The notes beneath the pieces were generated by a model that did not search any database, was not told the origin of the DNA, and saw only the letters and a program-made list of their open reading frames with translations. From Verrucomicrobiaceae bacterium (GTDB lineage Bacteria; Verrucomicrobiota; Verrucomicrobiia; Verrucomicrobiales; Verrucomicrobiaceae), in assembly GCA_016795485.1 (NCBI GenBank), contig JAEUHM010000054.1:62001-126000 (forward strand): 64,000 bases of DNA, read 5' to 3'. This document shows, one piece after another, positions 8,919-17,701 of this stretch (position 1 is the stretch's first letter; each line of letters starts with the position of its first letter). Position numbers and translations under genes: made by a program.

Positions 8919-10271
8919 ATGATGCGCTTCCTGGCAGTCAGCCTGTTCTCTGTCCTAACGTCGTTGGCGTTCAGCGCGCCACCGAACATCGTCTTCATCC
9001 TCGTCGATGACATGGGCTATGCCGATCTCGGCTGCATGGGCTCAAAGGACATTCAAACTCCGAACATAGACCGCATAGCCGCCAACGGGATCAAGTTTGA
9101 GCAGTTCTACGCCAATGCACCTGTCTGCACGCCGACTCGTTGCGGATTCATCACCGGACGCTGGCAACAACGGGTTGGATTTGAGTTCGCTATGGGCTAC
9201 CAAGCTGAGCAGGTTCGCTTGGTCGATGGCATGCCTGTCCCAGAGCCTGATATTCATGGCTTGGGGCTTCCGAGTGATCAGCCGAGCATTGCGCGCTTTC
9301 TCAAATCCGGCCGTTACGCGACTGGAATCTTTGGAAAGTGGCACCTTGGCTACAAGGACGAGTATAGCCCACTCCACTTTGGATTTGATGAATACTTTGG
9401 CACCTTGCTGGGCCACACAGACTATTATCGTCATCTCTACATGGATGGCACCAATCCACTACGAGATGGCCTCAAGAAGGCTGAAAAGGAAGGCTATCTG
9501 ACCGACCTGATCAACGAACGAGCCGCAGCTTTCATCACGGCACACCGAAAAGATCCGTTTTTCCTCTATGTGCCTCACCAGGCGGTGCATGCGCCTTTTC
9601 AAGAGCCTGACCATGATCCGCAAAAACTTGTCACCAAGGAAACGATGCATGATGGCTCGCGTAAAGCTTACAAGGCAATGCTTGAGCGTGTGGACGCTGG
9701 TGTAGGAATGATCTACAACGCACTGGAAAAGGCTGGTGTGGTCGAAGACACCTTGATTGTGCTCAGTAGCGACAATGGCGGTGAGCGCTGGAGTGACAAC
9801 CGGCCGCTCTTTCATCACAAGGCGACCCTGTGGGAGGGTGGAATACGCGTGCCGTGCCTCATGAGCTGGCCAACCACACTTCCCAAAGGCAAGGTGTCTC
9901 GACAGGTGGCAATCACCATGGACTTAACTGCCACTTTCTTGGCGGCCGCAAAGGTTTCACTTCCAGCAGACTACAAGGCTGACGGCATCAACCTGATTCC
10001 TATTCTCACAGGTTCCCAACCAGAGGTGGAACGAACCTTCTTTTGGCGGATCAATCGGAATAACCGCAAGCAATGGGCGATCCGACACGGCAAATGGAAG
10101 TATCTCAATGACGGCAACACCATGGAGTTGCTCTACGACCTGGAGGCAGACGTTACGGAGCGAAGAAGTCTCTATTCTGAACACCCCGAGATAGCGCACG
10201 ACCTCAAGACCAAACTTGCGGCTTGGGAGCAGGAGATGGACGCATCCCCACGGACTTTCATCGTCAAATGA
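8919..10271 (+). CDS. Secreted sulfatase (formylglycine type)
   Basis: A 450-residue arylsulfatase-family protein that hydrolyses sulfate esters, probably on exogenous polysaccharides or glycans in the periplasm. A signal peptide ends near FSAPP. The metal-binding Asp pair is in ILVDDMGY (about 29-31). The sulfatase signature CTPTR begins at C70, the residue oxidised to formylglycine by a maturation enzyme not seen here. GKWHLG (about 140) and SSDNGGE (about 286) supply further active-site residues. Length fits family S1. The stop overlaps the start of the next gene (ATGA), so the two are translationally coupled. The substrate cannot be read from sequence. Confidence 0.9.
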   Translation: MMRFLAVSLFSVLTSLAFSAPPNIVFILVDDMGYADLGCMGSKDIQTPNIDRIAANGIKFEQFYANAPVCTPTRCGFITGRWQQRVGFEFAMGYQAEQVRLVDGMPVPEPDIHGLGLPSDQPSIARFLKSGRYATGIFGKWHLGYKDEYSPLHFGFDEYFGTLLGHTDYYRHLYMDGTNPLRDGLKKAEKEGYLTDLINERAAAFITAHRKDPFFLYVPHQAVHAPFQEPDHDPQKLVTKETMHDGSRKAYKAMLERVDAGVGMIYNALEKAGVVEDTLIVLSSDNGGERWSDNRPLFHHKATLWEGGIRVPCLMSWPTTLPKGKVSRQVAITMDLTATFLAAAKVSLPADYKADGINLIPILTGSQPEVERTFFWRINRNNRKQWAIRHGKWKYLNDGNTMELLYDLEADVTERRSLYSEHPEIAHDLKTKLAAWEQEMDASPRTFIVK

Positions 10272-12214
10272 ATCGCTTCACTTCCACTATCATCGGAGTG
10301 CTAATAACTTCGGTCACGGTAGCGCGTGGCGGATGGAAACCACTGACAGGGATTAGCGACATATATGTATCGACGACGACCTGTAACTCGTACGCGATCA
10401 AACAAGGTGACTCCGCTGTTCTGGTCGATCTGGGAGACGCGTCCGATCTTCAAAGCCTAGCGACGATCGGCATTCAAAAAGTCGATCACCTCTTGTTGAC
10501 CGGTCACCATCGAGAACTTCATCAAGGCATCGGCCAGATGACTTTCCCAAACTGCGAGATCGCGGCACCAGAAGCCGAGCGGGACCTTTTTGAGTCACCA
10601 ACGCAGTTTCGCAAGTGGCATCCAAAACTTGGAGATCGCCACACGGTTCATGGCGCAAGCTACGTCCGCCCACCAGCCACGAGTTTGCCAGTGAAAAGGT
10701 GGCTAAAGGATGGCGAAATCGTCTCTTGGCGTGAATGGAGGATTGAATGCATCAGCACGCCTGGACATTCACCGGGCGGCATGAGTTACCAAGTGAGTAG
10801 GAACAATAAGAGCGCCCTACTCTCAGGGGGACTGATGCACGACGGTGCAAGGATGCCCAACTGGTTCGACACTGAATGGGACTACGGCTTTGCTAAAGGC
10901 ATTGATGCACTCATCGCATCGGTAGAGAAGCTATCTGCTCTCGGACCCAGCGTCATGCTACCATCGTTTGGTCCGCCCATTGAATCGCCAAATGAGCAAC
11001 TACCCCGATACATTGCGCGACTGAAAGAGTTCCGGGCAGACTATGTTCGTGGATACCCTGTAGATAGCCTCTCGAAACGCTCAATGCATCCCGCAGTTAA
11101 AGCCACTGCCGTGCCGAACGTGGTGCAGGTAACACCTCATCTATATATGTTCGGACCTGAGATGGCGGGGAAGAACTTCGCTATCTTCATCGCAGACAGT
11201 GGCCATGCATTGCTGCTAGACTGTGGATTATTTCCACGGCTCATGTTTCAGAAGCTGGTTTCCGACATGAAACAACACCTTGGTCTGAAACAAATCGACG
11301 CCTGTTGGATCTCACACATGCATGGTGACCACTTTACCTTGGCCCCAGCTATGAAGGAAATGGGCATCAAGTTGTGGACCATGGACACGATCGTGGACAA
11401 GTGTGAGAAGCCACGCGCCTACGACTACCCCGCCATGATTGTGGCATATGGCGATGGATTTGACGGCACCACCATTGACCGCGTATTCAAGTCCGGCGAT
11501 GTCGTGAACTGGGAAGGATATGACCTGCACATCGACTGGATGCCGGGACAAACTAAGTTCGGCAATGCGCTGTGGCTAGAACTCGACGGCCAAAAAATCG
11601 TATTTACAGGCGACAACCTCTTCGGAGACCCAACCGACATCAAACAAGATGGCCACGAATGTGTGGTAGCACGAAACAATGCATTAATTGACGAAGGATA
11701 CCTCATTGCGGCACGCTACCTCCGGCAACTAAAACCTGACATCATCATGGGAGCACACTCCGTGTTGATGACGCAGCCGCAGGCATTCATCGACCGTTAT
11801 CACGCTTGGAGTCTTCGGATGATTGGTCGATTCAAAGAGCTACTTCCCGACTCTGATTACGCTTACTTGTTTGATCCGTTCTGGGTCCAAGCCTATCCCT
11901 ACCGTGCGGACCTGACCAAGACACGATCCCAAGCCGTTCAGATCACGGTGAGAAACTTCCGTGATCATCCTCAACGCCACGAAGTAACACTTAAGTTGCC
12001 ATCGGGTCTCCGCGCCTTGCCGGCAACGTTGAAGGGAACCGTTGCGGCCAAAAGTAGCCAGACTTATCCGGTGGAGATTAGAGTCGACACAAGCGAGCCA
12101 CAGCTACCCGGCGTTCAGGTAGTTCCCCTGGACATCACCCTTGATGGGAAACGTTACGGAGAGTGGTTTGATTTCTTGGTCATGACAAAAGAGCCCGAGT
12201 CGAATCTCAAGTGA
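10268..12214 (+). CDS. Tandem metallo-beta-lactamase-fold protein
   Basis: A 648-residue protein with two metallo-beta-lactamase (MBL) domains and a signal-like N-terminus. The start at 10268 overlaps the sulfatase stop (ATGA); an in-frame start at 10223 would lie inside the sulfatase and place 15 polar residues before the hydrophobic segment. Domain 1 (about 30-270) has a degraded first motif, GHHRELHQG, but keeps PGHSPGG. Domain 2 (about 300-540) has an intact HMHGDH motif and a TGDN motif, but its third histidine site reads MPGQT. A beta-rich tail (about 560-640) follows. Coupling to the sulfatase suggests a role in the same substrate pathway. Exact activity is unknown, and domain 1 may be structural. 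Confidence 0.8.
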   Translation: MNRFTSTIIGVLITSVTVARGGWKPLTGISDIYVSTTTCNSYAIKQGDSAVLVDLGDASDLQSLATIGIQKVDHLLLTGHHRELHQGIGQMTFPNCEIAAPEAERDLFESPTQFRKWHPKLGDRHTVHGASYVRPPATSLPVKRWLKDGEIVSWREWRIECISTPGHSPGGMSYQVSRNNKSALLSGGLMHDGARMPNWFDTEWDYGFAKGIDALIASVEKLSALGPSVMLPSFGPPIESPNEQLPRYIARLKEFRADYVRGYPVDSLSKRSMHPAVKATAVPNVVQVTPHLYMFGPEMAGKNFAIFIADSGHALLLDCGLFPRLMFQKLVSDMKQHLGLKQIDACWISHMHGDHFTLAPAMKEMGIKLWTMDTIVDKCEKPRAYDYPAMIVAYGDGFDGTTIDRVFKSGDVVNWEGYDLHIDWMPGQTKFGNALWLELDGQKIVFTGDNLFGDPTDIKQDGHECVVARNNALIDEGYLIAARYLRQLKPDIIMGAHSVLMTQPQAFIDRYHAWSLRMIGRFKELLPDSDYAYLFDPFWVQAYPYRADLTKTRSQAVQITVRNFRDHPQRHEVTLKLPSGLRALPATLKGTVAAKSSQTYPVEIRVDTSEPQLPGVQVVPLDITLDGKRYGEWFDFLVMTKEPESNLK

Positions 12215-12728
12215 ACAGAATGTGAGTCCCCTCGCCCGCCGACTCCTCGTAGAACTGCCCTACCGTCAAGACGCCGTCCACACGATCCCATAGATCCTCA
12301 TTCTTCAGCTTGAACATATCCATGGCCAGTTTGCAGGCGAATATCTTGCCACCAGAATCTGAAATCATCTCCAAAAACTCCCGGACGGGAGGCACGTCCA
12401 GTTTCTCCATCTCCTTGTTCATGAGATGGGTTGCAAAAGCGGAAACACCGGGAATCGCACCCATCCACGTCGGGAATGGCACGGTCATCGGCATCCCCAA
12501 CATAGGCATCGCCATGTTCAGAGCTGAGTTACCCACGGTCGCGACTTTAAGGTTATCCATCGTCGATTTGGTGAGGCCATTGAGGCCAAAAAAAGTGAAA
12601 AATAGCGATGCTTCGATGCCCTCCATGCGAGCGCCGTTGGCCATAATCAGGGCTGGGTAGATGCCATCTAGCGAGCCACGGCTCACAATAATGGACATCT
12701 TTTTCACAGGATGTTGAGGTGTGTTCAT
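12207..12728 (-). CDS. DsrE/DsrF/DrsH-like sulfur-carrier family protein
   Basis: A 173-residue protein of the DsrE superfamily, small proteins that carry persulfide sulfur on a cysteine. The conserved site is the Cys in KIFACKLAMDMF (about residue 137), as in DsrE2-type proteins. The central GMPMTVPFPTW region and the Gly/Ala-rich helices also fit that group. I chose ATG at 12728; a GTG at 12764 would extend it into the upstream gene. It is the third gene of the SQR / DsrC-like / DsrE-like set and is likely to pass sulfane sulfur to or from the DsrC-like protein. Its stop overlaps the convergent MBL gene by 8 bases. Confidence 0.82.
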   Translation of the reverse strand: MNTPQHPVKKMSIIVSRGSLDGIYPALIMANGARMEGIEASLFFTFFGLNGLTKSTMDNLKVATVGNSALNMAMPMLGMPMTVPFPTWMGAIPGVSAFATHLMNKEMEKLDVPPVREFLEMISDSGGKIFACKLAMDMFKLKNEDLWDRVDGVLTVGQFYEESAGEGTHILFT

Positions 12729-12754
12729 AAGATTGAAATCAATGTCGTTGGCAC

Positions 12755-13066
12755 CTAGATGCACCCAACTGGCTTCGGAATGCCTGCGATCTTGGATGAT
12801 TTCTTCAGTGGGCCACCAGGAAACAGGTCATACAACTCCTTGATCGTCACAACTCCACTTTTTCCAACACCGCGGATAGTCAATGCAACTCCAGCCGCCT
12901 GCTGTTGCCTTAAGTATTGAAGCACTTTGTTGTGAGCATCTGTCAGCGTCCCAACTCCCTCCTCCGCAGCGATTTCCGCAGCGATTTGTTCGTTCCATTC
13001 AGACATGTTGGTGAGGTATCCTTCCTCATTCACATCCACTTCTTTTCCGGCAATTGTCTTTTTCAT
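12755..13066 (-). CDS. DsrC/TusE-family sulfur relay protein with a single C-terminal cysteine
   Basis: A 103-residue DsrC/TusE/DsvC-family protein. Family marks are the EEGYLTN segment, LYDLFPGGP (about 78-86) and the C-terminal arm SKIAGIPKPVGCI. C102 is the invariant penultimate cysteine that forms persulfides or trisulfides. The second cysteine of true dissimilatory DsrC, 11 residues earlier, is serine here (S91), as in TusE. No dsrAB or tusBCD genes are nearby, so the partner is probably the adjacent DsrE-like protein and the SQR. The start is 16 bases after the SQR stop. Confidence 0.88.
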   Translation of the reverse strand: MKKTIAGKEVDVNEEGYLTNMSEWNEQIAAEIAAEEGVGTLTDAHNKVLQYLRQQQAAGVALTIRGVGKSGVVTIKELYDLFPGGPLKKSSKIAGIPKPVGCI

Positions 13067-13082
13067 TTGTTGTCAGCTGTGA

Positions 13083-14309
13083 TTACCAAGTTGGGGGCTT
13101 TTTGTGCCTACTGATGCCCGGCATGGGCAAACCTCGAAGCAGCACATTCCAGTAAACATGCCTGAAGGCAAGTTTACCTAGATGATTCAATCGACTCTCC
13201 TCCAACAGCTTCATTGGCCCGAATGAAAACGGGAAGTTTCCTTCATGTGGCTCGTGCTCGTAGTTGAAATCGATCAGAAGTGCTTTGCCATCTCCTGACT
13301 CAATGAAACAGTTGGAGTGCCCATCAAAGTCCTCAAGCAGCGGCATACCGCCAATGTGCCGCATCAGGTTTTCCGCGAGTGTTTCACTCTCGAAGTGAGC
13401 CACAGAACCAGCTTTTGATGCTGGCAAGTTTGTCGCATCACCAATGACAAACACATTCCGATGAGTCTTGGATTGCAGCGTGTGTTTGTCCGTTGGTATA
13501 AAGTCTAGATCATCGCCCATGCCAGATCTTCTCACGGCAGCATCACCCATGTTAGTCGGAGTAGTTACCAGCAGATCGTAATGCACTTCGCGCCCATCGT
13601 AGCATACGAGCTTGTCACCTTCCTGATCCACCTGCTCCACCACAAAGTCCGTCACGAGTTCAATCGACTTATCGGTAAGGAGGTGGCTCAGTTTTTTGGC
13701 AGCCTTTGGCTTGGTGAAAGCGCCGGAGAGCGGTGTAACGTAGGTCAGGGTGATCGCATCTCTGATTCCTCGTTCCCGAAAGTAAGTATCCGCTAAAAAA
13801 ACAAACTCCAACGGCGCGACAGGACACTTGACCGGCATTTCGTTCAAGTGAACAACCACACGACCGGATTTCACGGTTTCGAGCTTCTCCCGGAGACGCC
13901 TAGCGCCATCCAAAGTGTAGAAGTCGTGGATATTTTCGCCCCATTTCGGTCCGAGCATACCCATAGTTTCCTCAGGGGCCGTCCGACACCCCAGTGCAAT
14001 CACGAGGAGATCGTATGAGAGGGTGGTTCCATCAGTCAGAATCACCCCATCAGCATCCGGTTCAACTTTATCGATCTCGGCCTGCTTGAACACCACTCGC
14101 TTCGGCAAAAAGTCAGCCGTTTTGCGCACGATGTCTGTCTCGCTGTAATGACCAAATGGGAGAAAGAGCAGTCCAGGCTGGTAAAGATGGGCGTCTGATC
14201 TATCGACCACGGTGATCTGCCAGTCATTCGCCGGCAAACGTCTGTTCATCAGGTTGGCGATCATTGTTCCGGCAGTTCCAGCACCAAGAATGAGCAGGTT
14301 TTTCTTCAT
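13083..14309 (-). CDS. FAD-dependent sulfide:quinone oxidoreductase family protein
   Basis: A 408-residue flavoprotein of the SQR/FCSD/NDH-2 superfamily. The N-terminal FAD-binding motif is LILGAGTAG (6-14), and a second FAD motif is FVIGDATN (about 293-300). Cysteines at C108, C162 (in VKCPVAP) and one near 336 (SNCFIE) match the spacing of redox cysteines in SQR, and the C-terminal amphipathic helices fit peripheral membrane attachment. With DsrC- and DsrE-like genes directly downstream, the likely reaction is oxidation of sulfide to sulfane sulfur with electrons to quinone. A non-SQR NDH-2-like role is less likely given the cysteines. It is the first gene of the minus-strand sulfur operon. 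Confidence 0.85.
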   Translation of the reverse strand: MKKNLLILGAGTAGTMIANLMNRRLPANDWQITVVDRSDAHLYQPGLLFLPFGHYSETDIVRKTADFLPKRVVFKQAEIDKVEPDADGVILTDGTTLSYDLLVIALGCRTAPEETMGMLGPKWGENIHDFYTLDGARRLREKLETVKSGRVVVHLNEMPVKCPVAPLEFVFLADTYFRERGIRDAITLTYVTPLSGAFTKPKAAKKLSHLLTDKSIELVTDFVVEQVDQEGDKLVCYDGREVHYDLLVTTPTNMGDAAVRRSGMGDDLDFIPTDKHTLQSKTHRNVFVIGDATNLPASKAGSVAHFESETLAENLMRHIGGMPLLEDFDGHSNCFIESGDGKALLIDFNYEHEPHEGNFPFSFGPMKLLEESRLNHLGKLAFRHVYWNVLLRGLPMPGISRHKKPPTW

Positions 14310-14328
14310 GTGAGGCTTGTTACATTCA

Positions 14329-14352
14329 TATATGCGTGTATGCGTATATGCA
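14329..14352. promoter_or_regulatory. Three 8-bp direct repeats between SQR and trxC
   Basis: The 73-bp divergent intergenic region holds TATATGCG, TGTATGCG and TATATGCA back to back. This is a purine/pyrimidine-alternating tract 20-30 bases from both starts. It could be a regulator-binding site or a flexible melting region controlling both directions. No regulator gene is adjacent. Confidence 0.45.
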
Positions 14353-14382
14353 AGTCTAACCTCTAATCATCTATTTGCCATC

Positions 14383-14844
14383 ATGCACTCTTCTTTGACC
14401 TGCGATGCCCGGGGTATTATCACACCCTGTACTGCCTGCGGAACTGCCAACCGCATCACCTATTCCAGTCTTGGAAGAGCTACTCGTTGCGCTTCCTGTA
14501 AGGCGACTTTGCCAGGCCCGTCAGAGCCAATCGAAGTTCCTTCTGGTGAGGCGTTTCAGGGCCTCGTTACGCAGTCCACGATCCCGGTCATCGTCGATTT
14601 TTGGGCTCCCTGGTGCGGACCCTGCCGTATGATGGCTCCGGAGTTTGCCAAGGCCGCAGCCATGCGAGCGGGACGCTTCGTTTTTGCCAAGGTGAACACC
14701 GAAGAACTCCAAGACGTTGCGATGCAGATGCAGATTCGGGGCATTCCGGCATTCCATCTTTTCAGCAGGGGGAAGGCAGTTTCACAGACGTCTGGATTCC
14801 AGCAAGCCGATGCGCTTCTGGATTGGGCAGACTCTGCCCTTTAG
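14383..14844 (+). CDS. trxC: Thioredoxin 2-type protein with N-terminal zinc finger
   Basis: A 153-residue TrxC-like thiol-disulfide oxidoreductase, acting in the cytoplasm on protein disulfides. The N-terminal zinc-binding segment has C16-x2-C19 and C36-x2-C39. The thioredoxin fold follows with active site WCGPC at 77-81 and the cis-Pro in GIPAF. I place the start at MHSSLTC (14383); the in-frame ATG at 14317 would add 22 residues encoded by the repeat-containing promoter. It is divergent from the SQR operon, and shared control would make sense because thioredoxins can release sulfur from persulfide carriers. Confidence 0.9.
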   Translation: MHSSLTCDARGIITPCTACGTANRITYSSLGRATRCASCKATLPGPSEPIEVPSGEAFQGLVTQSTIPVIVDFWAPWCGPCRMMAPEFAKAAAMRAGRFVFAKVNTEELQDVAMQMQIRGIPAFHLFSRGKAVSQTSGFQQADALLDWADSAL

Positions 14845-14875
14845 TCCTAAACTGGGCCAATTTGCTGCTGATCGT

Positions 14876-14893
14876 CTCGTTCGGACGAACGAG
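14876..14893. promoter_or_regulatory. Short perfect dyad upstream of ppc
   Basis: CTCGTTCG, two bases, then CGAACGAG: a perfect 8-bp inverted repeat 53 bases upstream of the ppc start and 31 bases after the trxC stop. No T-tract follows, so it is more like an operator than an intrinsic terminator. Function is not shown. Confidence 0.3.
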
Positions 14894-14946
14894 TGCCCTA
14901 TTATTCCCATCGTCCAGTTGGAAATGGGCATCGTAGTTGCTAGTAA

Positions 14947-17691
14947 GTGGCCAAAATGGACTCACCTCAAAGCCTTCGACAGCGCGGATTTCACCTTCTG
15001 GAAGCAGATCTCAAGTTTTTGATGGAGGCGTTTGCAACCGTGCTTCATCGGGTGGGTGAGGGCGCATTGGCTCAAAGGTTGCCGTGGATAGGTGAATGCG
15101 GCGGCGAGACGGGGCCAAATCGTGGGCTTGGGCAAGCTCTATCCATTGCGTTCCAGATGCTGAATATCGTAGAGGAGCGTGCGGCGGCACAAACGCGCCG
15201 ATTGAGGGAGACGGAAAACGGTCCCGAGAGCGAGCCAGGGATGTGGCCCGAAAACCTCCGCCGGATGGTGGAGCAAGGCCTGTCTGAGAGCCAGTTGCTT
15301 GAGGTGTTGCGGTCTGTGTGTGTGGAGCCAGTGCTCACGGCTCATCCAACTGAGGCGAAACGCCAGACCGTCCGTGATCTCCATCTGGAGATCTACGCGC
15401 TAATGAACCGGCACGAAAACAAGGACTACACTCCTCGGGAGCAGAACCGCATTCGTACCCAGCTTGAAGTTCAGCTCGAAAACCTTTGGCGTACTGGCGA
15501 GATCCATGTGACACGCCCATCGATTGAAGCTGAGTTGCAGAATGCGCTCTACTATTTGCGCGAGGTATTCCCAGAAGCTCTTAACCGTGCTCACATTCAT
15601 CTGCGGGAAGCATGGATCACCGCCGGATACTCGCCTGCGAGCGTCGATGCGCTCCCGTCACTGATCCGATTCGGAACTTGGATAGGAGGAGATCGTGACG
15701 GACACCCATTTGTCACCGCTGACGTAACGGCCCATGCACTCAAAGAGCTGCGTTCCAATGCGTTGCGCGTGCACCGTCGTGCCCTCGAGGCGCTCGCCCA
15801 GCATTCGCCATTGAGTTCGCTTTTTCAGTCGCGACCAGCGGCCCTCGAAGCAATCATTTCACGTTTGTGCTCAAAGCTTGGAGGTGAGAAGGCACCAAGC
15901 GTCTCATACATTCTGGAACGCAATCAAGAAGAGCCTTGGCGTGCAGCAGCGTATTTGATGCGCTCACGCATCATCGCTGCGTTTGAGAACCCAGACAGTG
16001 AAACAGGCTATAGGATGCCTGCTGAACTGGAAACCGATCTAGAGTCATATGCAGATGCGCTTTCTGCAGTTGGTGCCCATGCGCTCATCACAGAGTTCAT
16101 CACACCATTCAGACGCCGGCTCAAGGCTTTCGGCTTCCATTTGGCAACATTGGACGTACGTCAAAACTCGGCCTTCCACGAGAAGGCGCTCAAGCAACTA
16201 CTGAGCACAGCAGGCGTCATGTCTGAGGAGGACTTCTCGCAACTCAGCGCCGAACAAAAATATGCGTTCCTCGAAGCCGAGATGAAGTCTCCAAGACCAT
16301 TCCTAGCGCCCGGCATGGCCGCAGGACCAGAAGCGGATACCGTGCTGAGTTGCTATCGGGTATTGGCCAAGCACATCTCATCCTACTCCACTGCTGGCTT
16401 GGGTTCTTTGATCGTATCCATGACTCGCAGTGTGGACGACTTACTGATTGTTTACCTGCTGGCCAGGGAGGCAGGATTAGCCTTGTGGAAGGATGGCCAT
16501 CTGGTGTGCCCGCTGCCCGTGACGCCGTTGTTTGAGACCATGGCAGACTTGGAAGCTGCTCCAGCCATCGTGGACAAGTTTCTAGCCCACCCCGTCACAA
16601 AAGCGAGCCTCCCGAAGTGCCATCCCGTATTCCAAATAATGGTAGGTTACTCGGACTCAAACAAAGACTGCGGCATTCTAGCCAGTCAATGGGCGCTGCA
16701 CCGTGCTCAAGCTGAACTCTCCGCAGTGACGCAGAAGCACGGCGTTCAAGCCGTCTTTTTTCATGGAAGAGGAGGCACTGTGGGACGTGGAGCCGGTCCA
16801 ACACACTGGTTTATGGAGGCACTCCCTCATGGCTCTGTGGGCGGTCAGATGCGGATGACTGAACAAGGAGAAACGGTTGCTCAAAAATACGCTCACCTCG
16901 GGTCTGCGGTTTACCATACAGAACTAATGATGGCTTCAACAGCTTCCGCTGCGGCACGTCACCGCTATGGCACTCCGCCCGACCACTCGCTAACGCATAT
17001 CTTAGACCAACTTGCCAAAGAAAGCCGTGCGAGGTATCGCTCCTTGTTGGAAGCGCCCGGATTCATCTCTTTCTACAGACAGGCAACCCCGATCGATGCC
17101 CTGGAGAATGCGAGGATCGGCTCACGCCCCGCCAGACGGACCGGGCAGGCAACCTTGGATGATTTGAGAGCCATTCCTTGGGTATTCTCTTGGACGCAGT
17201 CCAGGTTTTATCTTCCGGGATGGTTTGGTGCTGGAACGGCACTAGATGGACTACGAAGGACTGATGCATCCGCATTTTCGCTTTTGAAATCCGGGATCGG
17301 TAACTTCCCGTTCCTCGCTTACGTCCTCACTAACATTGAAAGCAGCCTTGTAAGTGCCAACGAGGAGCAGATGTCTGCCTATGCAGGCTTGGTGGAAGAC
17401 GAGGAACTCCGGCAGCGGTTCATGGGCATCATCAGCGAGGAATACACGAAGACGCGTGACGTCCTGGATGATTTGTTTGATGGTCCATTCGCATCGAGAC
17501 GACCACGCCTCGCTTACACGCTCAATATCCGTGAGGAACCGCTCAAACTACTTCACGCGCAACAACTCCATCTTCTGGAGCAGTGGCGCCAGGAAGTGAA
17601 AGCAGGTCAAACAGAAATGGCCGAGGCAATGATGCCAGACCTGCTGGTATCCATCAATGCGATTGCATCTGGACTCCGAACCACGGGCTAA
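14947..17691 (+). CDS. ppc: Phosphoenolpyruvate carboxylase
   Basis: A 914-residue PEP carboxylase, which fixes bicarbonate onto PEP to give oxaloacetate and refills the TCA cycle. The catalytic histidine is H133 in LTAHPTEAKRQ. The substrate-binding blocks GGDRDGHPFV (about 240), GYSDSNKDCG (about 563) and FHGRGGTVGRG (about 605) are intact. The C-terminus ends in TG, as most PEPCs do. Length is normal for the bacterial type. An alternative start at 14956 (MDSPQS) is possible. It probably has its own promoter. Confidence 0.96.
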   Translation: MAKMDSPQSLRQRGFHLLEADLKFLMEAFATVLHRVGEGALAQRLPWIGECGGETGPNRGLGQALSIAFQMLNIVEERAAAQTRRLRETENGPESEPGMWPENLRRMVEQGLSESQLLEVLRSVCVEPVLTAHPTEAKRQTVRDLHLEIYALMNRHENKDYTPREQNRIRTQLEVQLENLWRTGEIHVTRPSIEAELQNALYYLREVFPEALNRAHIHLREAWITAGYSPASVDALPSLIRFGTWIGGDRDGHPFVTADVTAHALKELRSNALRVHRRALEALAQHSPLSSLFQSRPAALEAIISRLCSKLGGEKAPSVSYILERNQEEPWRAAAYLMRSRIIAAFENPDSETGYRMPAELETDLESYADALSAVGAHALITEFITPFRRRLKAFGFHLATLDVRQNSAFHEKALKQLLSTAGVMSEEDFSQLSAEQKYAFLEAEMKSPRPFLAPGMAAGPEADTVLSCYRVLAKHISSYSTAGLGSLIVSMTRSVDDLLIVYLLAREAGLALWKDGHLVCPLPVTPLFETMADLEAAPAIVDKFLAHPVTKASLPKCHPVFQIMVGYSDSNKDCGILASQWALHRAQAELSAVTQKHGVQAVFFHGRGGTVGRGAGPTHWFMEALPHGSVGGQMRMTEQGETVAQKYAHLGSAVYHTELMMASTASAAARHRYGTPPDHSLTHILDQLAKESRARYRSLLEAPGFISFYRQATPIDALENARIGSRPARRTGQATLDDLRAIPWVFSWTQSRFYLPGWFGAGTALDGLRRTDASAFSLLKSGIGNFPFLAYVLTNIESSLVSANEEQMSAYAGLVEDEELRQRFMGIISEEYTKTRDVLDDLFDGPFASRRPRLAYTLNIREEPLKLLHAQQLHLLEQWRQEVKAGQTEMAEAMMPDLLVSINAIASGLRTTG

Positions 17692-17701
17692 TCCCAGAAA
17701 A

